Assembly (NCBI GenBank): GCA_910578405.1 | Contig: CAJTQO010000001.1 | Location: 80,020-144,019, forward strand | Direction of reading: 5' to 3' | From: an uncultured Lachnospiraceae bacterium | GTDB lineage: Bacteria > Bacillota > Clostridia > Lachnospirales > Lachnospiraceae | DNA: 64,000 nucleotides | Shown here: one piece after another, positions 1-8,534 of the stretch | How positions within the stretch are numbered: the stretch's first letter is position 1 | Layout of the letters: each line of letters opens with the position of its first letter | The notes under the pieces: model-generated | What the model was told of the DNA's origin: nothing | Databases searched by the model: none | The model's input: the letters and a program-made list of their open reading frames with translations, nothing else | Translations under genes and position numbers: made by a program

Positions 1-1
1 A

Positions 2-94
2 ATTGGCGGAACTAATCCAGAATATTATGCTTTAGGCTTCACAAGCTGCAGAAAAGATGATATAGTAAGTTATAGAAAGATTTGCGTAAGATAA
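2..94 (+). CDS. C-terminal end of an unidentified protein (partial)
   Basis: An open frame enters from the left edge and ends at TAA 92-94, giving about 30 codons. The translation, ending in a Cys/Arg/Lys-rich tail (…SYRKICVR), has a protein-like composition, and the stop lies 29 bases before the HPr gene. I do not recognise the family from so short a piece. It could also be chance coding in an intergenic region, so the call is weak. Confidence 0.4.
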   Translation: MGGTNPEYYALGFTSCRKDDIVSYRKICVR

Positions 95-123
95 TGGGCA
101 TATGAATTTGGAGGGAAGAGGGT

Positions 124-387
124 ATGGTAAGCCAGAAGGTAGTAATTAAAAACCCCACGGGGCTTCATCTACGGCCAGCCGGCATTCTATGTAAAGAGGC
201 AATGCAATTTAAATCATTGATTACATTTACATTCAGAGAGAATACGGCAAATGCAAAAAGCGTGCTTAGCGTATTAGGCGCATGTGTAAAGTGTGGCGAC
301 GAAGTGGAATTCGTATGTGAAGGCGAGGATGAAGAGGAAGCGCTGAAGGCGCTGGTTCATGCCATTGAAAGCGGACTCGGAGAATAG
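124..387 (+). CDS. HPr-family phosphocarrier protein
   Basis: This is an 87-residue HPr-fold protein, the usual family length. HPr carries phosphate from enzyme I of the sugar phosphotransferase system to the sugar-specific EIIA proteins in the cytoplasm. His15 lies in GLHLRPAG, matching the phosphorylated histidine motif. Ser45 in NAKSVL aligns with the regulatory serine (Ser46) phosphorylated by HPr kinase in Gram-positives. The downstream segment (SVLGACVKCGDEVEF) departs from the usual MSLG pattern, so it may be an HPr paralogue (Crh or NPr type) rather than the main PtsH. A GGAGGGAAGAG ribosome binding site sits just before the ATG. It stands alone and is followed by a terminator. Confidence 0.85.
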   Translation: MVSQKVVIKNPTGLHLRPAGILCKEAMQFKSLITFTFRENTANAKSVLSVLGACVKCGDEVEFVCEGEDEEEALKALVHAIESGLGE

Positions 388-449
388 AAGACAGTAAACT
401 GCAGCTTTACAATATGGCATTATGCAAGCATGGTTAGTCAGAACAATAT

Positions 450-474
450 GCCGGCTCGTCTGAGCCGGCTTTTG
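450..474 (+). terminator. Rho-independent terminator after the HPr gene
   Basis: A perfect 8-bp stem (GCCGGCTC at 450-457 with GAGCCGGC at 462-469), a GTCT loop and a following TTTTG form an intrinsic terminator 60 bases after the HPr stop. Confidence 0.8.
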
Positions 475-490
475 TATGTCTTTCGTTACA

Positions 491-790
491 GAACAGGAAA
501 CAGGCAAACAAACAGCATCGAAACAGCGTGGGCCTCTGTGGGAGGAGCGTCCAGACGTGGAGATGCGGAACTGGAAACAGCATCGAAACAGTATGGACGG
601 CCAGAGAAAATATCTGGCAAGTTTTAGGGCAGAGATTTTCTCTGTGGGAGGAGCGTCCGGGACGTGGAGATGCGGAACTGGAAACAGCATCGAAACAGTA
701 TGGACGGCCAGAGAAAATATCTGGCAAGTTTTGGGGCAGAGATTTTCTCTGTGGGAGGAGCGTCCGGGATGTGGAAATGCGGAACTGGAA
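491..790. repeat. 107-bp tandem repeat upstream of leuA
   Basis: A unit beginning TCTGTGGGAGGAGCGTCC starts at 535, 641 and 748 (periods 106 and 107), so there are two full copies and a partial third. A degenerate fragment (AACAGCATCGAAACAG) precedes them near 511. The copies are nearly identical. The period is not a multiple of three, so the open frames crossing it are not credible genes. The last partial copy runs into GGAACTGGAA directly before the leuA ribosome binding site. The 388-802 gap holds only the terminator and this repeat; I see no T-box or leucine leader in it. Confidence 0.9.
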
Positions 791-802
791 TAGGAGGAAA
801 AG

Positions 803-2485
803 ATGTTAAATTATAGCAGGTACCGGAGGAATCCGGTGGTGGATTATCCGGAAAGGGAATGGCCAAACAAGGAGATTGGGAAGGCGCCTATATGGTGCAG
901 CGTGGATTTAAGGGATGGCAACCAGGCGTTGATTGACCCGATGGTGGTGGATGAAAAGATAGAGATGTTCCAGTATTTGATAAAACTGGGATTTAAGGAG
1001 ATAGAAATCGGCTTTCCGGCTGCCAGTCAGATTGAGTTTGATTTTCTGCGTCAGTTGGTAGACCGGAAGATGATACCGGAGGATGTGGTGGTTCAGGTAT
1101 TGACCCAATGCAGGGAAGAGTTGATAGACAGGACTTTTGAAGCGATTGAGGGCTGCAGCCAGGCCATTGTCCATATCTATAATTCCACTTCCACTTTACA
1201 GAGGGATGTGGTGTTTGGGATGGAAAAGGAGGAAATTACCAATATTGCCGTACAGGGGACAAAGATGGTAAAGGAGAGGGCGGAAAAGTTTCCGGGAAAG
1301 ATTATTCTGGAGTATTCCCCGGAAAGCTTTACCGGGACAGAACTGGATTATGCTTTGGAAATATGTACGGCAGTGCAGGAAGCCTGGGGGGCGACGAAAG
1401 AGAATCCTATTATTATCAATTTGCCGTCTACAGTGGAAATGACCACGCCCAATGTATATGCGGACCGGATTGAATGGATGAACCGCCATTTCAAAAACAG
1501 GGAAAGCATTATTTTGAGTGTGCATCCTCATAATGACCGTGGGACAGGGGTTGCAAGCGCGGAGCTGTCTTTGCTGGCGGGAGCGGAACGTGTGGAAGGG
1601 ACTTTGTTTGGCAATGGGGAACGAACCGGAAATGTGGATGTGCTGAATATCGCTTATAACATGTTTTCCCAGGGGATTGATCCAAAGCTGCGGGTGGAGA
1701 AAATCAATGAAAGCATAGAAATTTATGAGCGATGCTGCAAAATGCCAGTGCATCCAAGGCATCCTTATGCCGGGAAGATGGTGTTTACCGCATTTTCCGG
1801 CTCCCATCAGGATGCCATAAACAAAGGGGTTAAGGCGATGAAGGAGCGGCAGAGTGAAATATGGCAGGTGCCTTATTTGCCGATTGACCCTGCGGACATT
1901 GGAAGGGAGTATGAACCGATTGTGCGTATTAACTCTCAGTCCGGGAAAGGCGGGGTGGCCTTTATTATGGATACTTACTTTGGCTTTAAACTGCCGAAAA
2001 GTATGCATAGGGAATTTGCAAATGTAATTCAAAAGATTTCAGAGAAACAGGGTGAGGTGTCCCCGGATCAGATTATGGAACAGTTTAGGGTGGAATATTT
2101 GGAGCGTAAGGAGCCTTACCGTTTCCGGAAGCTGCGGGTGGATGATTTGAGTGACGAGACTGCTTCCGAATTTGACACAAGGGTTACGGTGGTATATACG
2201 GATCATGGAAAGGAGAAGCGGTTTGAAGCGGTTGGGAATGGGCCGATTGACGCAGTGAAGCGAGGGCTGCAGGTGGAGCTTGGGGAAGGGATGAAGATTT
2301 TGGATTACGAGGAACATGCTTTGCAAAGCGGTTCCAACTCCCAGGCGGCGGCCTATATCCACTTGCTGGATGTGGACACCGGGAATGTTACCTATGGCGT
2401 TGGAGTAAGCTCCAATATTACCAGGGCTTCTGTCAGAGCTATTTTCTCAGCGGTGAACAGGCTGGGGATTGGAGGAGAGAGGTAG
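803..2485 (+). CDS. leuA: 2-isopropylmalate synthase
   Basis: The product of 560 residues condenses acetyl-CoA with 2-oxoisovalerate, the first committed step of leucine synthesis. Its length and N-terminus (APIWCSVDLRDGNQAL) fit the long LeuA form. The (β/α)8 catalytic domain contains DLRDGNQ and the metal-binding HPHNDRG motif around residue 243, followed by GNGERTGNVD. From about residue 425 a C-terminal LeuA-type regulatory domain, the site of leucine feedback in this family, closes the protein. The start follows TAGGAGGAAAAG with good spacing. No leuB, leuC or leuD gene follows; the gene is a single unit between the repeat and a bidirectional terminator. Confidence 0.95.
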   Translation: MLNYSRYRRNPVVDYPEREWPNKEIGKAPIWCSVDLRDGNQALIDPMVVDEKIEMFQYLIKLGFKEIEIGFPAASQIEFDFLRQLVDRKMIPEDVVVQVLTQCREELIDRTFEAIEGCSQAIVHIYNSTSTLQRDVVFGMEKEEITNIAVQGTKMVKERAEKFPGKIILEYSPESFTGTELDYALEICTAVQEAWGATKENPIIINLPSTVEMTTPNVYADRIEWMNRHFKNRESIILSVHPHNDRGTGVASAELSLLAGAERVEGTLFGNGERTGNVDVLNIAYNMFSQGIDPKLRVEKINESIEIYERCCKMPVHPRHPYAGKMVFTAFSGSHQDAINKGVKAMKERQSEIWQVPYLPIDPADIGREYEPIVRINSQSGKGGVAFIMDTYFGFKLPKSMHREFANVIQKISEKQGEVSPDQIMEQFRVEYLERKEPYRFRKLRVDDLSDETASEFDTRVTVVYTDHGKEKRFEAVGNGPIDAVKRGLQVELGEGMKILDYEEHALQSGSNSQAAAYIHLLDVDTGNVTYGVGVSSNITRASVRAIFSAVNRLGIGGER

Positions 2486-2499
2486 GGCGGTATCATATA

Positions 2500-2536
2500 A
2501 AATAAAACCCCGGAAGGTTTCCGGGGTTTATTTTAT
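2500..2536. terminator. Bidirectional terminator between leuA and the DUF3048 gene
   Basis: The stem pairs AATAAACCCCGGAA with TTCCGGGGTTTATT across a short loop. A-rich and T-rich flanks make it usable in both directions by the two convergent genes. Confidence 0.85.
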
Positions 2537-2542
2537 ATTATA

Positions 2543-3757
2543 CTATTTTTTGACGGATGATTGATATGTAGCGCCGTCAGCTTTAAAGGAAGCTCCTTGC
2601 TTTGCGATGCAAATCATAGTTTTTCCTGTGTTGATTTCCACTTCGTTGCCGTTGTCGTCATAGTATTTAGTCGGCTCATAGTCTTTTGACTTTTTCCAGG
2701 TTACATGGATGCCTTTTCCGTTTGTAAAGAAGTAGCCGTCCCTTGTGGTGTCATGCACCTGGAAGGTCAGGTAATCTTTGGCGTCTCGCACTTCGTGGTA
2801 TGTAAACTGAACGAAGATATTTTTGAATGCAAGCTGCTGGTTGCCATTGGCAGCGTCTACGTCTGCTTTTCCATAAATGGAGCGGTAGTATAAGCCGTCG
2901 GATTCATTGTAGGAAAAAGCGGTTTTCGTTACCGGGTAAGCAGGCGTCATATCAATTTCTTTAGCGGCTATGGCGTCGCTGTATTGTTCCAGTGTATTCG
3001 GTTCCTTGGAGGAAGCGAATTTGAAGTGGTCGGGATCGTAGTATCCGTCACGGTATGTTTTGGAGATGCTGAATTTACTAATCCCTTTGTTAATGCCGTC
3101 TGCGCTTGCGTATGCATTATGGGGAGCTTTTTTGTCGGTGGCGCGGAAGAAAGTCCCTTCATAGAGCCCGTCCGTCCGTTTGTCGCCATATGCGCATCCG
3201 GTAATATGGTCAGTGTCTGATTTTTCTACAATTTCGTTGATGTAGTATGGGCCGCCAAAATGCAGGTAAATGGAATCCCATTCAAATGCCCAGTAAACAA
3301 AGTAGTCACGGCAGCTTCTTACATTGCCGATGCGGTCCAGGTTTTCCCAGTCCTTAATGATAGCCATGGTTCTGGTAATGCCGCCTTCCACGGGGCATTC
3401 ATAAAGGATGTCTGCCTTGGAGATGTTGTAATGGGGCAGCGCTGCAGTGTCGTTTGGCACCATAATGGAGATAGGGCGCGCATTTTCAATGCTGCCGTCA
3501 ATCCATTCGTTGGTAAGGGTACTCCGCACCATGCCTTCCGCCGGAGGGGCTTCATCGTCTGTAGCCTGAGGTTCTTCCTCCACTGGTTCCGGCTCCACAT
3601 CGTCCATGGTCTGTTCTCCCTGGCCTTCTGCGTCTGTCTGTTGCTCAATAACTTGCGAAACTGCAGGTGTGTCCGCTTCTTCTTCTTTTTTTCCACAGCC
3701 GAACAGTAAGAGTGTGGAGGATAATGCTATGAGAAGAAGTACTTTTGGTCGTTTCAT
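2543..3757 (-). CDS. DUF3048-family (YerB-like) lipoprotein
   Basis: This 404-residue exported protein has a lipoprotein signal: MKRPK, a hydrophobic stretch and the lipobox LFGC with Cys21 as the lipid-modified residue. A Glu/Asp/Pro-rich linker (about residues 25-75) leads into a domain matching DUF3048/YerB, with phrases such as VRSTLTNEWIDG, RPISIMVPNDTAALPHYN and RNVRSCRDYF-like segments. The function of this family is not established. The frame stays open for 98 more codons upstream, but a GCGAGGA ribosome binding site and the signal peptide fix the start at 3757. It is transcribed toward leuA and shares its terminator. Confidence 0.85.
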   Translation of the reverse strand: MKRPKVLLLIALSSTLLLFGCGKKEEEADTPAVSQVIEQQTDAEGQGEQTMDDVEPEPVEEEPQATDDEAPPAEGMVRSTLTNEWIDGSIENARPISIMVPNDTAALPHYNISKADILYECPVEGGITRTMAIIKDWENLDRIGNVRSCRDYFVYWAFEWDSIYLHFGGPYYINEIVEKSDTDHITGCAYGDKRTDGLYEGTFFRATDKKAPHNAYASADGINKGISKFSISKTYRDGYYDPDHFKFASSKEPNTLEQYSDAIAAKEIDMTPAYPVTKTAFSYNESDGLYYRSIYGKADVDAANGNQQLAFKNIFVQFTYHEVRDAKDYLTFQVHDTTRDGYFFTNGKGIHVTWKKSKDYEPTKYYDDNGNEVEINTGKTMICIAKQGASFKADGATYQSSVKK

Positions 3758-3842
3758 ATCGAATCCTCGCTTTCTTATGAAATTATAATATGATATTTGG
3801 TAGCAAATTGAGTCCTGCTTCTTGCGCGGCAGAAGAATTGGT

Positions 3843-3881
3843 AAAATCCGGCTGCGGCTGCAGGGCAGAAGCCGGATTTTT
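3843..3881. other. Inverted repeat in the 3758-4192 gap
   Basis: AAAATCCGGCT (3843-3853) pairs with AGCCGGATTTT (3870-3880), 11 bp perfect, and a T-run follows on the plus strand. It looks like a plus-strand terminator, yet no plus-strand gene precedes it. On the minus strand it would lie in the leader of the DUF3048 gene. Nothing else in this 435-base gap could be identified. Confidence 0.5.
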
Positions 3882-4192
3882 TGTGTCCGGTTTCTGACTA
3901 AAAACATCACGAATGCAATTATAACACAGAAAATCGACATAGTCACTAGAAAAAGGAGGAAAAAACTAAACAAATTTCTTAAGAATTTATAAGGGTTTTC
4001 CTTAAAATTGCGCAAGGGAAGAAGGAAGGGAATATATATTATGAAATGCATACAATAAGGGAAGGGATGTCAGGCGGCAAAAGGAAGAGGGGATGGCGGG
4101 GAGCGTTTTGCGCAAACAGGAACAAATTTGCTTGCATAAAAGGGGGCGGGGTTGTATGATAAAAGCATATTATGTTTGGAGGGACAGGATGT

Positions 4193-5053
4193 ATGAAGAA
4201 AATTATGATTACCGGGTGCAATGGGCAGTTGGGAATTGCAATAAATAAGCAATATGCGGGAAATCCGGAGGTGGAACTGGTCAATACGGATGTGGCGCAG
4301 TTGGATATTACGGATGTGGGGCAAGTATTGGGGATGGTGCGGGAGATTAAGCCTTATGCCATTATCAATTGCGCGGCCCATACCAATGTGGACGCCTGCG
4401 AGAGGGATGTGGACAATGCTTACCGGATCAATGCGGTGGGGGCCAGGAATCTGGCGGTGGCGGCTACGGAAACCGGGGCCAAGCTGGTGCAGGTTTCCAC
4501 GGATTATGTATTTTCCGGGCAGGCGGACAGGCCCTATGTGGAGTTTGACCCTACAGGCCCACAGGGGGTTTATGGGGCTTCCAAACTGGCAGGGGAAGCG
4601 TTTGTCAGGGATTTTGCCAGGAATTATTTTATTATCCGGACAGCCTGGCTGTATGGAGAGGGAAAGAATTTTGTAAAGACGATGTTGCGTCTGGCAGAGA
4701 ACAGTGACCAGGTCCGGGTAGTAATGGATCAGATGGGTTCGCCCACCAGTGCGGAGGAGCTGGCGAAGGCAATTGTGTATTTGCTGCCTACGGACAATTA
4801 TGGGATTTTTCATGGAACGTGCGAAGGGGAATGCAGTTGGGCCGATTTTACAAAAGAAATATTCCGGCTGGCGGGGAAAAAGACGAAAGTGGAAGCAATC
4901 ACCACAGAGGAATACCGGAAAGGAAATCCGGCTTCCGCGCCAAGGCCGGCCTATTCGGTGTTGGAGAATTATATGCTGAAGCTTACGACGGATTACCGTT
5001 TTGCAGACTGGCAGGCGGCCATTGCAAAGTATATGAAGGAGGAACAGGGCTGA
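4193..5053 (+). CDS. dTDP-4-dehydrorhamnose reductase family protein
   Basis: A 286-residue short-chain dehydrogenase of the RmlD type, which uses NAD(P)H to reduce dTDP-4-keto-rhamnose to dTDP-L-rhamnose. The Rossmann motif TGCNGQLG lies at residues 7-14. NCAAHTNVDACE, VSTDYVFSG and the catalytic-type YGASKLAGE follow the family order. The start at 4193 is chosen because GGAGGG lies nine bases before it; an upstream in-frame ATG at 4172 would overlap that site. The rmlABC genes are not nearby, so the true substrate could be another sugar nucleotide, or rhamnose synthesis genes may lie elsewhere. Confidence 0.85.
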   Translation: MKKIMITGCNGQLGIAINKQYAGNPEVELVNTDVAQLDITDVGQVLGMVREIKPYAIINCAAHTNVDACERDVDNAYRINAVGARNLAVAATETGAKLVQVSTDYVFSGQADRPYVEFDPTGPQGVYGASKLAGEAFVRDFARNYFIIRTAWLYGEGKNFVKTMLRLAENSDQVRVVMDQMGSPTSAEELAKAIVYLLPTDNYGIFHGTCEGECSWADFTKEIFRLAGKKTKVEAITTEEYRKGNPASAPRPAYSVLENYMLKLTTDYRFADWQAAIAKYMKEEQG

Positions 5054-5083
5054 CAGGATAGATTTGGGGGCTTTGGACGGAAG

Positions 5084-5536
5084 ATGCATTTTATTATGGA
5101 TTTGCTGCATAACCGGATTTTTATGGCGTCAATTTGCGGCTGGTTTGTGGCGCAGTTTTTGAAGACTTTGATTTATATGTGGTTTAACCGTAAGTTTGTG
5201 GCGGAGCGTATGGTGGGAGGCGGCGGTATGCCCAGTTCCCACTCGGCGACAGTGTGCGCTCTGGCGACGGCGGCAGGTATGGAGTATGGCGGCGGCAGTT
5301 TTGAATTTGCCATGGCCATGGTATTTGCCATTGTGGTTATGTACGATGCCATCGGGGTCAGATGGGAAACAGGGATACAGGCGAAAGTGTTGAATGAAAT
5401 GCTGGAGATGTTCCGTAAGATGGGGAAGAAAATGAGCGTGGAGGAGAAGCTGAAGGAGTTTGTGGGGCATACGCCGCTGCAAGTGCTGATGGGGGCTTTG
5501 CTTGGGATTGCCGTGGCTGTGGCAGTGTATTTATAA
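5084..5536 (+). CDS. Divergent PAP2 family (YuiD-like) membrane protein
   Basis: This 150-residue protein matches the DUF212/YuiD family, described as distantly related to acid phosphatase/haloperoxidase enzymes. It has several membrane helices, the conserved GGGGMPSSHSATVCAL segment (about residues 45-60) and MYDAIGVRWETGIQAKVLN. The PSSHSA motif corresponds to part of the PAP2 phosphatase signature, but activity has not been shown for most members. It starts 30 bases after the RmlD-like gene and may share its transcript. ATG 5084 follows GGACGG; an alternative ATG at 5096 has no better site. Confidence 0.85.
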   Translation: MHFIMDLLHNRIFMASICGWFVAQFLKTLIYMWFNRKFVAERMVGGGGMPSSHSATVCALATAAGMEYGGGSFEFAMAMVFAIVVMYDAIGVRWETGIQAKVLNEMLEMFRKMGKKMSVEEKLKEFVGHTPLQVLMGALLGIAVAVAVYL

Positions 5537-5580
5537 AAGATGGTTTGGAGGCGCTTAGGCATGGACGCAAGAGGTGGAGG

Positions 5581-6417
5581 TTACCATTTTTTCCGGTACT
5601 CCAATGGCGTCATTCCTTCGGATTTTTTAAAGACTTTGATAAAATATCCGGCATCCTGGAAGCCGCAGCTTTGGGCAATGGATTCTATGGAGCCGTCGCT
5701 GAAGCGTAACAAGGATTTGGCATGGGAAATCCGTTTGGCCATAAGCTCCCCGGAGAAGGTGGAGCCAAAGGTCTTGCGGTATTCCCGGGACAGGTGGTAT
5801 TTGCTGATGAAAAACTGGGCGGAAAGCTGTTCCAGCGTGATTTTTTCCCCATAATGCTCTTCCAGGTAGGCATGGATTTGATTGAGCTTTTCGGGGATGG
5901 AATATTCGCCGGAATGCTCCGCCTTGTTTTCTGTGAAGCAGAGGGTAATTAGGTCGGTGATGTATTTGTTGGACAGTAAATCCATCAGCGAGGAACGTTC
6001 TTGCTGGGCTTTATAAAGCTGGGAGAGGGTATTGGTAAAAAGAACAAGGTTGCGGGGGCGGAACAGGAAGGGGTTTCCCTGCAGCCCGTAGGAAGCGTAA
6101 TATTCTGCAGCGTCTTTGCCGTTAAAATGGACCCACATCAGGCTCCATGGGGCGTCGGCGCTGCTTTCGTGCGCGTAGGGGTGGGTGCAGTCCAGCCATA
6201 CGCAGTCGCCGGCGGATATGGCATAGGTTTTGCCGTCATAGGACAGGGCGCCCTGACCGTCCAATACGGCGAAGAATAGGAAGGAGCTTAGATTTTGGCG
6301 TTTGCTGATATGAGGTTCCAGGCTTTGCAGGGTGCCTACTTCCTGGACATAGAGATAGTGTTCTTTGGCATATTGGGATGGGGTGGATATGATGCGGTTG
6401 GACGTGGATTTTGCCAT
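5581..6417 (-). CDS. AraC-family transcriptional regulator
   Basis: The 278-residue protein has an N-terminal cupin-like sensor region (DGQGALSYDGKTYAISAGDCVWLDC) and a C-terminal pair of helix-turn-helix motifs (residues about 175-278: KITLEQLSAQFFISKYHLSR and SIESIAQSCGFQDAGYFIKVFKK). Such proteins usually sense a sugar or related small molecule and activate nearby operons. AGGAGG precedes the start at 6417, although the frame is open further upstream. It is divergent from the polysaccharide genes starting at 6843, across a 425-base gap holding an interspersed repeat. The ligand cannot be read from the sequence. Confidence 0.9.
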   Translation of the reverse strand: MAKSTSNRIISTPSQYAKEHYLYVQEVGTLQSLEPHISKRQNLSSFLFFAVLDGQGALSYDGKTYAISAGDCVWLDCTHPYAHESSADAPWSLMWVHFNGKDAAEYYASYGLQGNPFLFRPRNLVLFTNTLSQLYKAQQERSSLMDLLSNKYITDLITLCFTENKAEHSGEYSIPEKLNQIHAYLEEHYGEKITLEQLSAQFFISKYHLSREYRKTFGSTFSGELMAKRISHAKSLLRFSDGSIESIAQSCGFQDAGYFIKVFKKSEGMTPLEYRKKW

Positions 6418-6570
6418 GTATGAGCCTCCTTTGTTTAAAAAACGGAAAGAAATGATACAGCAATATTTTACTATTTTACAGCAATATTTTTGGTTGCCAC
6501 TTGTATTATACAATAGTATACTTCCCAAAGGAAGAGCAAAATAAAACGATGGTTGGCATTTAGGGTTGAA

Positions 6571-6674
6571 AGAGTTACTCCGTGCTAAACGTATATATTG
6601 CAAGTGAAAATCCATTTGTCAAGCAAATTTTGCATGGATTTTACCTGTTACCGGAACGGAGTGAACAGTAATTT
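6571..6674 (+). repeat. Interspersed two-hairpin repeat, copy A
   Basis: About 100 bases here recur at 61531-61632. The most conserved part starts near 6600 and includes AAAATCCATTTG, GCATGGATTTT and CTGTTACCGGAACGGAGTG. Within each copy AAAATCCAT pairs with ATGGATTTT, and CTGTT…GAACAG can form a second hairpin. Both copies are in the plus orientation and lie between divergent genes, 5' of a plus-strand gene. The rest of the 6418-6842 gap shows nothing else I can name. Confidence 0.8.
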
Positions 6675-6842
6675 GAAAGATTGCCGGCCATGGGGTTTCT
6701 TGCGTAAGTTTTTGGACGGTGGCGGCGGTTCCTTGTTTGCGGAGGGTGGAAGGAACAGGATGACGGATAAAAAAGCAGGATGGGAACAGGCGGTCTGTGG
6801 AGAGTTGCCAAAATGGCGGCAGATAGATGAGAGGAAGTGGAT

Positions 6843-8513
6843 ATGCTTTCCGTAGGTCTGATTTTTTTATATGCATGGCTGACGATGTATGTGGTGGGGT
6901 TTCTAATATTGTGGTGCGTCGGAGGCGTCTTTGGGAGGCGCCGGATGCGGGCGGATGGCTGTGTCATGGCCGGGCTGGCGGCAGTAACGGTATATGCCCA
7001 GTTTTTCAGCTTATTTTATAAAGTGGGGCTGGCGGCGCAGGTTCTTTTGGCGGCAGTCTGCGCAGTGGCTGTGGTTTGGCTGCGAAAGCCCCTGTGGGAT
7101 GAAGTGCGCAGGCAGTATGGCGGTTTAAGCAGAGGGAGGAAGGTTTTTTACGGGTTTCTTTTTCTTCTGATGGCGTATGGGACGTCCCGGGGGATTCTTC
7201 ATTACGATACGGGGCTGTATCATGCACAGAGTATCCGTTGGCTGGAAGAGTATGGAGTGGTGAAAGGGCTGGGGAACCTGCATTGCAGGCTGGCTTACAA
7301 CAGCGCGTCGTTTGCATTGTCGGCTCTGTATAGTTTCCGTTTCCTGGGCGGGCAGTCGTACCATGGCATGGCTGGGTTTCTGGCGTTGGTATTGGCGAAA
7401 GTGTGCAGCGAAGGAACGGGGGCGTGGAAAAGGAGGAGGCTTGCGGCGGCGGACTTTGCCAGGCTGATGGCTGTTTATTATCTGCTTATTATATTTGATG
7501 AAATGGTTTCCCCGGCTTCGGACTATTTTATGGTTTTGACGGTGTTTTACCTTGTGATACGCTATTTGGATTTGGCGGAAGAAGGGGAGACGGCATGGCT
7601 TCCTTATGGTTTACTGGCATTGCTGGCTGTTTTTGCGGTAAGTGTGAAATTGTCGGCGGCGTTTATTGTCCTGTTTGCCCTAAAGCCTGCAGGGATGTTA
7701 GTGGAAGAAAGAAACTGGAAAGGGTTTGGCGTATTTTTCGGCTTGGGGTTTTTTATAATGCTGCCATATCTGATACGGAATGTATGGATTTCCGGCTGGC
7801 TGGCTTATCCTTTTACGGCAGTGGATTTTTTTGCCGTGGACTGGAAAATGCCAGTGGCGATTGCGGATTACGATGCAAAAGAGATTCAGGTATGGGGCAG
7901 GGGAATGCGTGATGTGGCGGAATATGGAAAGGGGTTTAGGGAATGGTTCCCGGCTTGGTTTGTTTCCCAGGGAATGGTGGACAGGCTGTTTGTCCTTGGC
8001 GGACTGGCGGCGGCGCCGCTGTCTGCCGCAGGCTTTGGGGCGGCATTGCGCAAAGGGGAGAAGTTATGGCAGGATATCATGTTTGCGGCCCTGGCAGTGA
8101 ACGCTTCTTTTTTATTCTGGCTTTGTTCCGCACCGCTTATCCGGTATGGATGTGTATATGTATGGCTGGCGGCGCCGCTTACGTTTGGCGGGCTGGCGTT
8201 ATGGCTGACGGAAAAAGGGAAGGTGGGGAAGCGGTTCTGGCGGCTGGTATATGGGTGTGTGTTGTTGGTTGGCTGTTATAAGGCCATTATGTTTGGCCTG
8301 GAACTGGCAAAAGGATATTCGCCGGAATATTTTGTGCGTCAGAAGGATTATGAGAATTTTGCAGCAAAAAGTTATGAAATGGATGGGGTGGTATTTTATT
8401 ATCCCGTGGAAGGGGACAGAATAGGGTATGAGGCATTTCCGTCCTCACCGGCAAAGGCGGCGGCGCAACTGCGCGGGGAAGGGCTGGAGGACGGTTTCCG
8501 GTATAAGGAATAA
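6843..8513 (+). CDS. LIC_10190-like multi-pass membrane protein
   Basis: About 556 residues with roughly ten or more predicted membrane helices. The conserved stretch YDTGLYHAQSIRWLEEYG followed by GNLHCRLAYNSASF (residues about 120-155) resembles the LIC_10190 membrane protein family, found beside cell-surface polysaccharide genes and possibly a glycosyltransferase- or polymerase-like enzyme. The function is not established. GAGGAAG lies before ATG 6843; a GTG six bases upstream is less likely. The gene sits 21 bases before the GDP-fucose synthase and probably shares a transcript with it, so a role in assembling a fucose- or mannose-containing polymer is an inference from context. Confidence 0.7.
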   Translation: MLSVGLIFLYAWLTMYVVGFLILWCVGGVFGRRRMRADGCVMAGLAAVTVYAQFFSLFYKVGLAAQVLLAAVCAVAVVWLRKPLWDEVRRQYGGLSRGRKVFYGFLFLLMAYGTSRGILHYDTGLYHAQSIRWLEEYGVVKGLGNLHCRLAYNSASFALSALYSFRFLGGQSYHGMAGFLALVLAKVCSEGTGAWKRRRLAAADFARLMAVYYLLIIFDEMVSPASDYFMVLTVFYLVIRYLDLAEEGETAWLPYGLLALLAVFAVSVKLSAAFIVLFALKPAGMLVEERNWKGFGVFFGLGFFIMLPYLIRNVWISGWLAYPFTAVDFFAVDWKMPVAIADYDAKEIQVWGRGMRDVAEYGKGFREWFPAWFVSQGMVDRLFVLGGLAAAPLSAAGFGAALRKGEKLWQDIMFAALAVNASFLFWLCSAPLIRYGCVYVWLAAPLTFGGLALWLTEKGKVGKRFWRLVYGCVLLVGCYKAIMFGLELAKGYSPEYFVRQKDYENFAAKSYEMDGVVFYYPVEGDRIGYEAFPSSPAKAAAQLRGEGLEDGFRYKE

Positions 8514-8534
8514 AGAAGAAAGGTGTGGGTAAGG

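Noticed and set aside
274..866. Several open frames across the leuA upstream repeat on both strands
   Set aside because: They follow a 107-bp non-coding tandem repeat, which is not a multiple of three, lack ribosome binding sites, and overlap the HPr gene or leuA.
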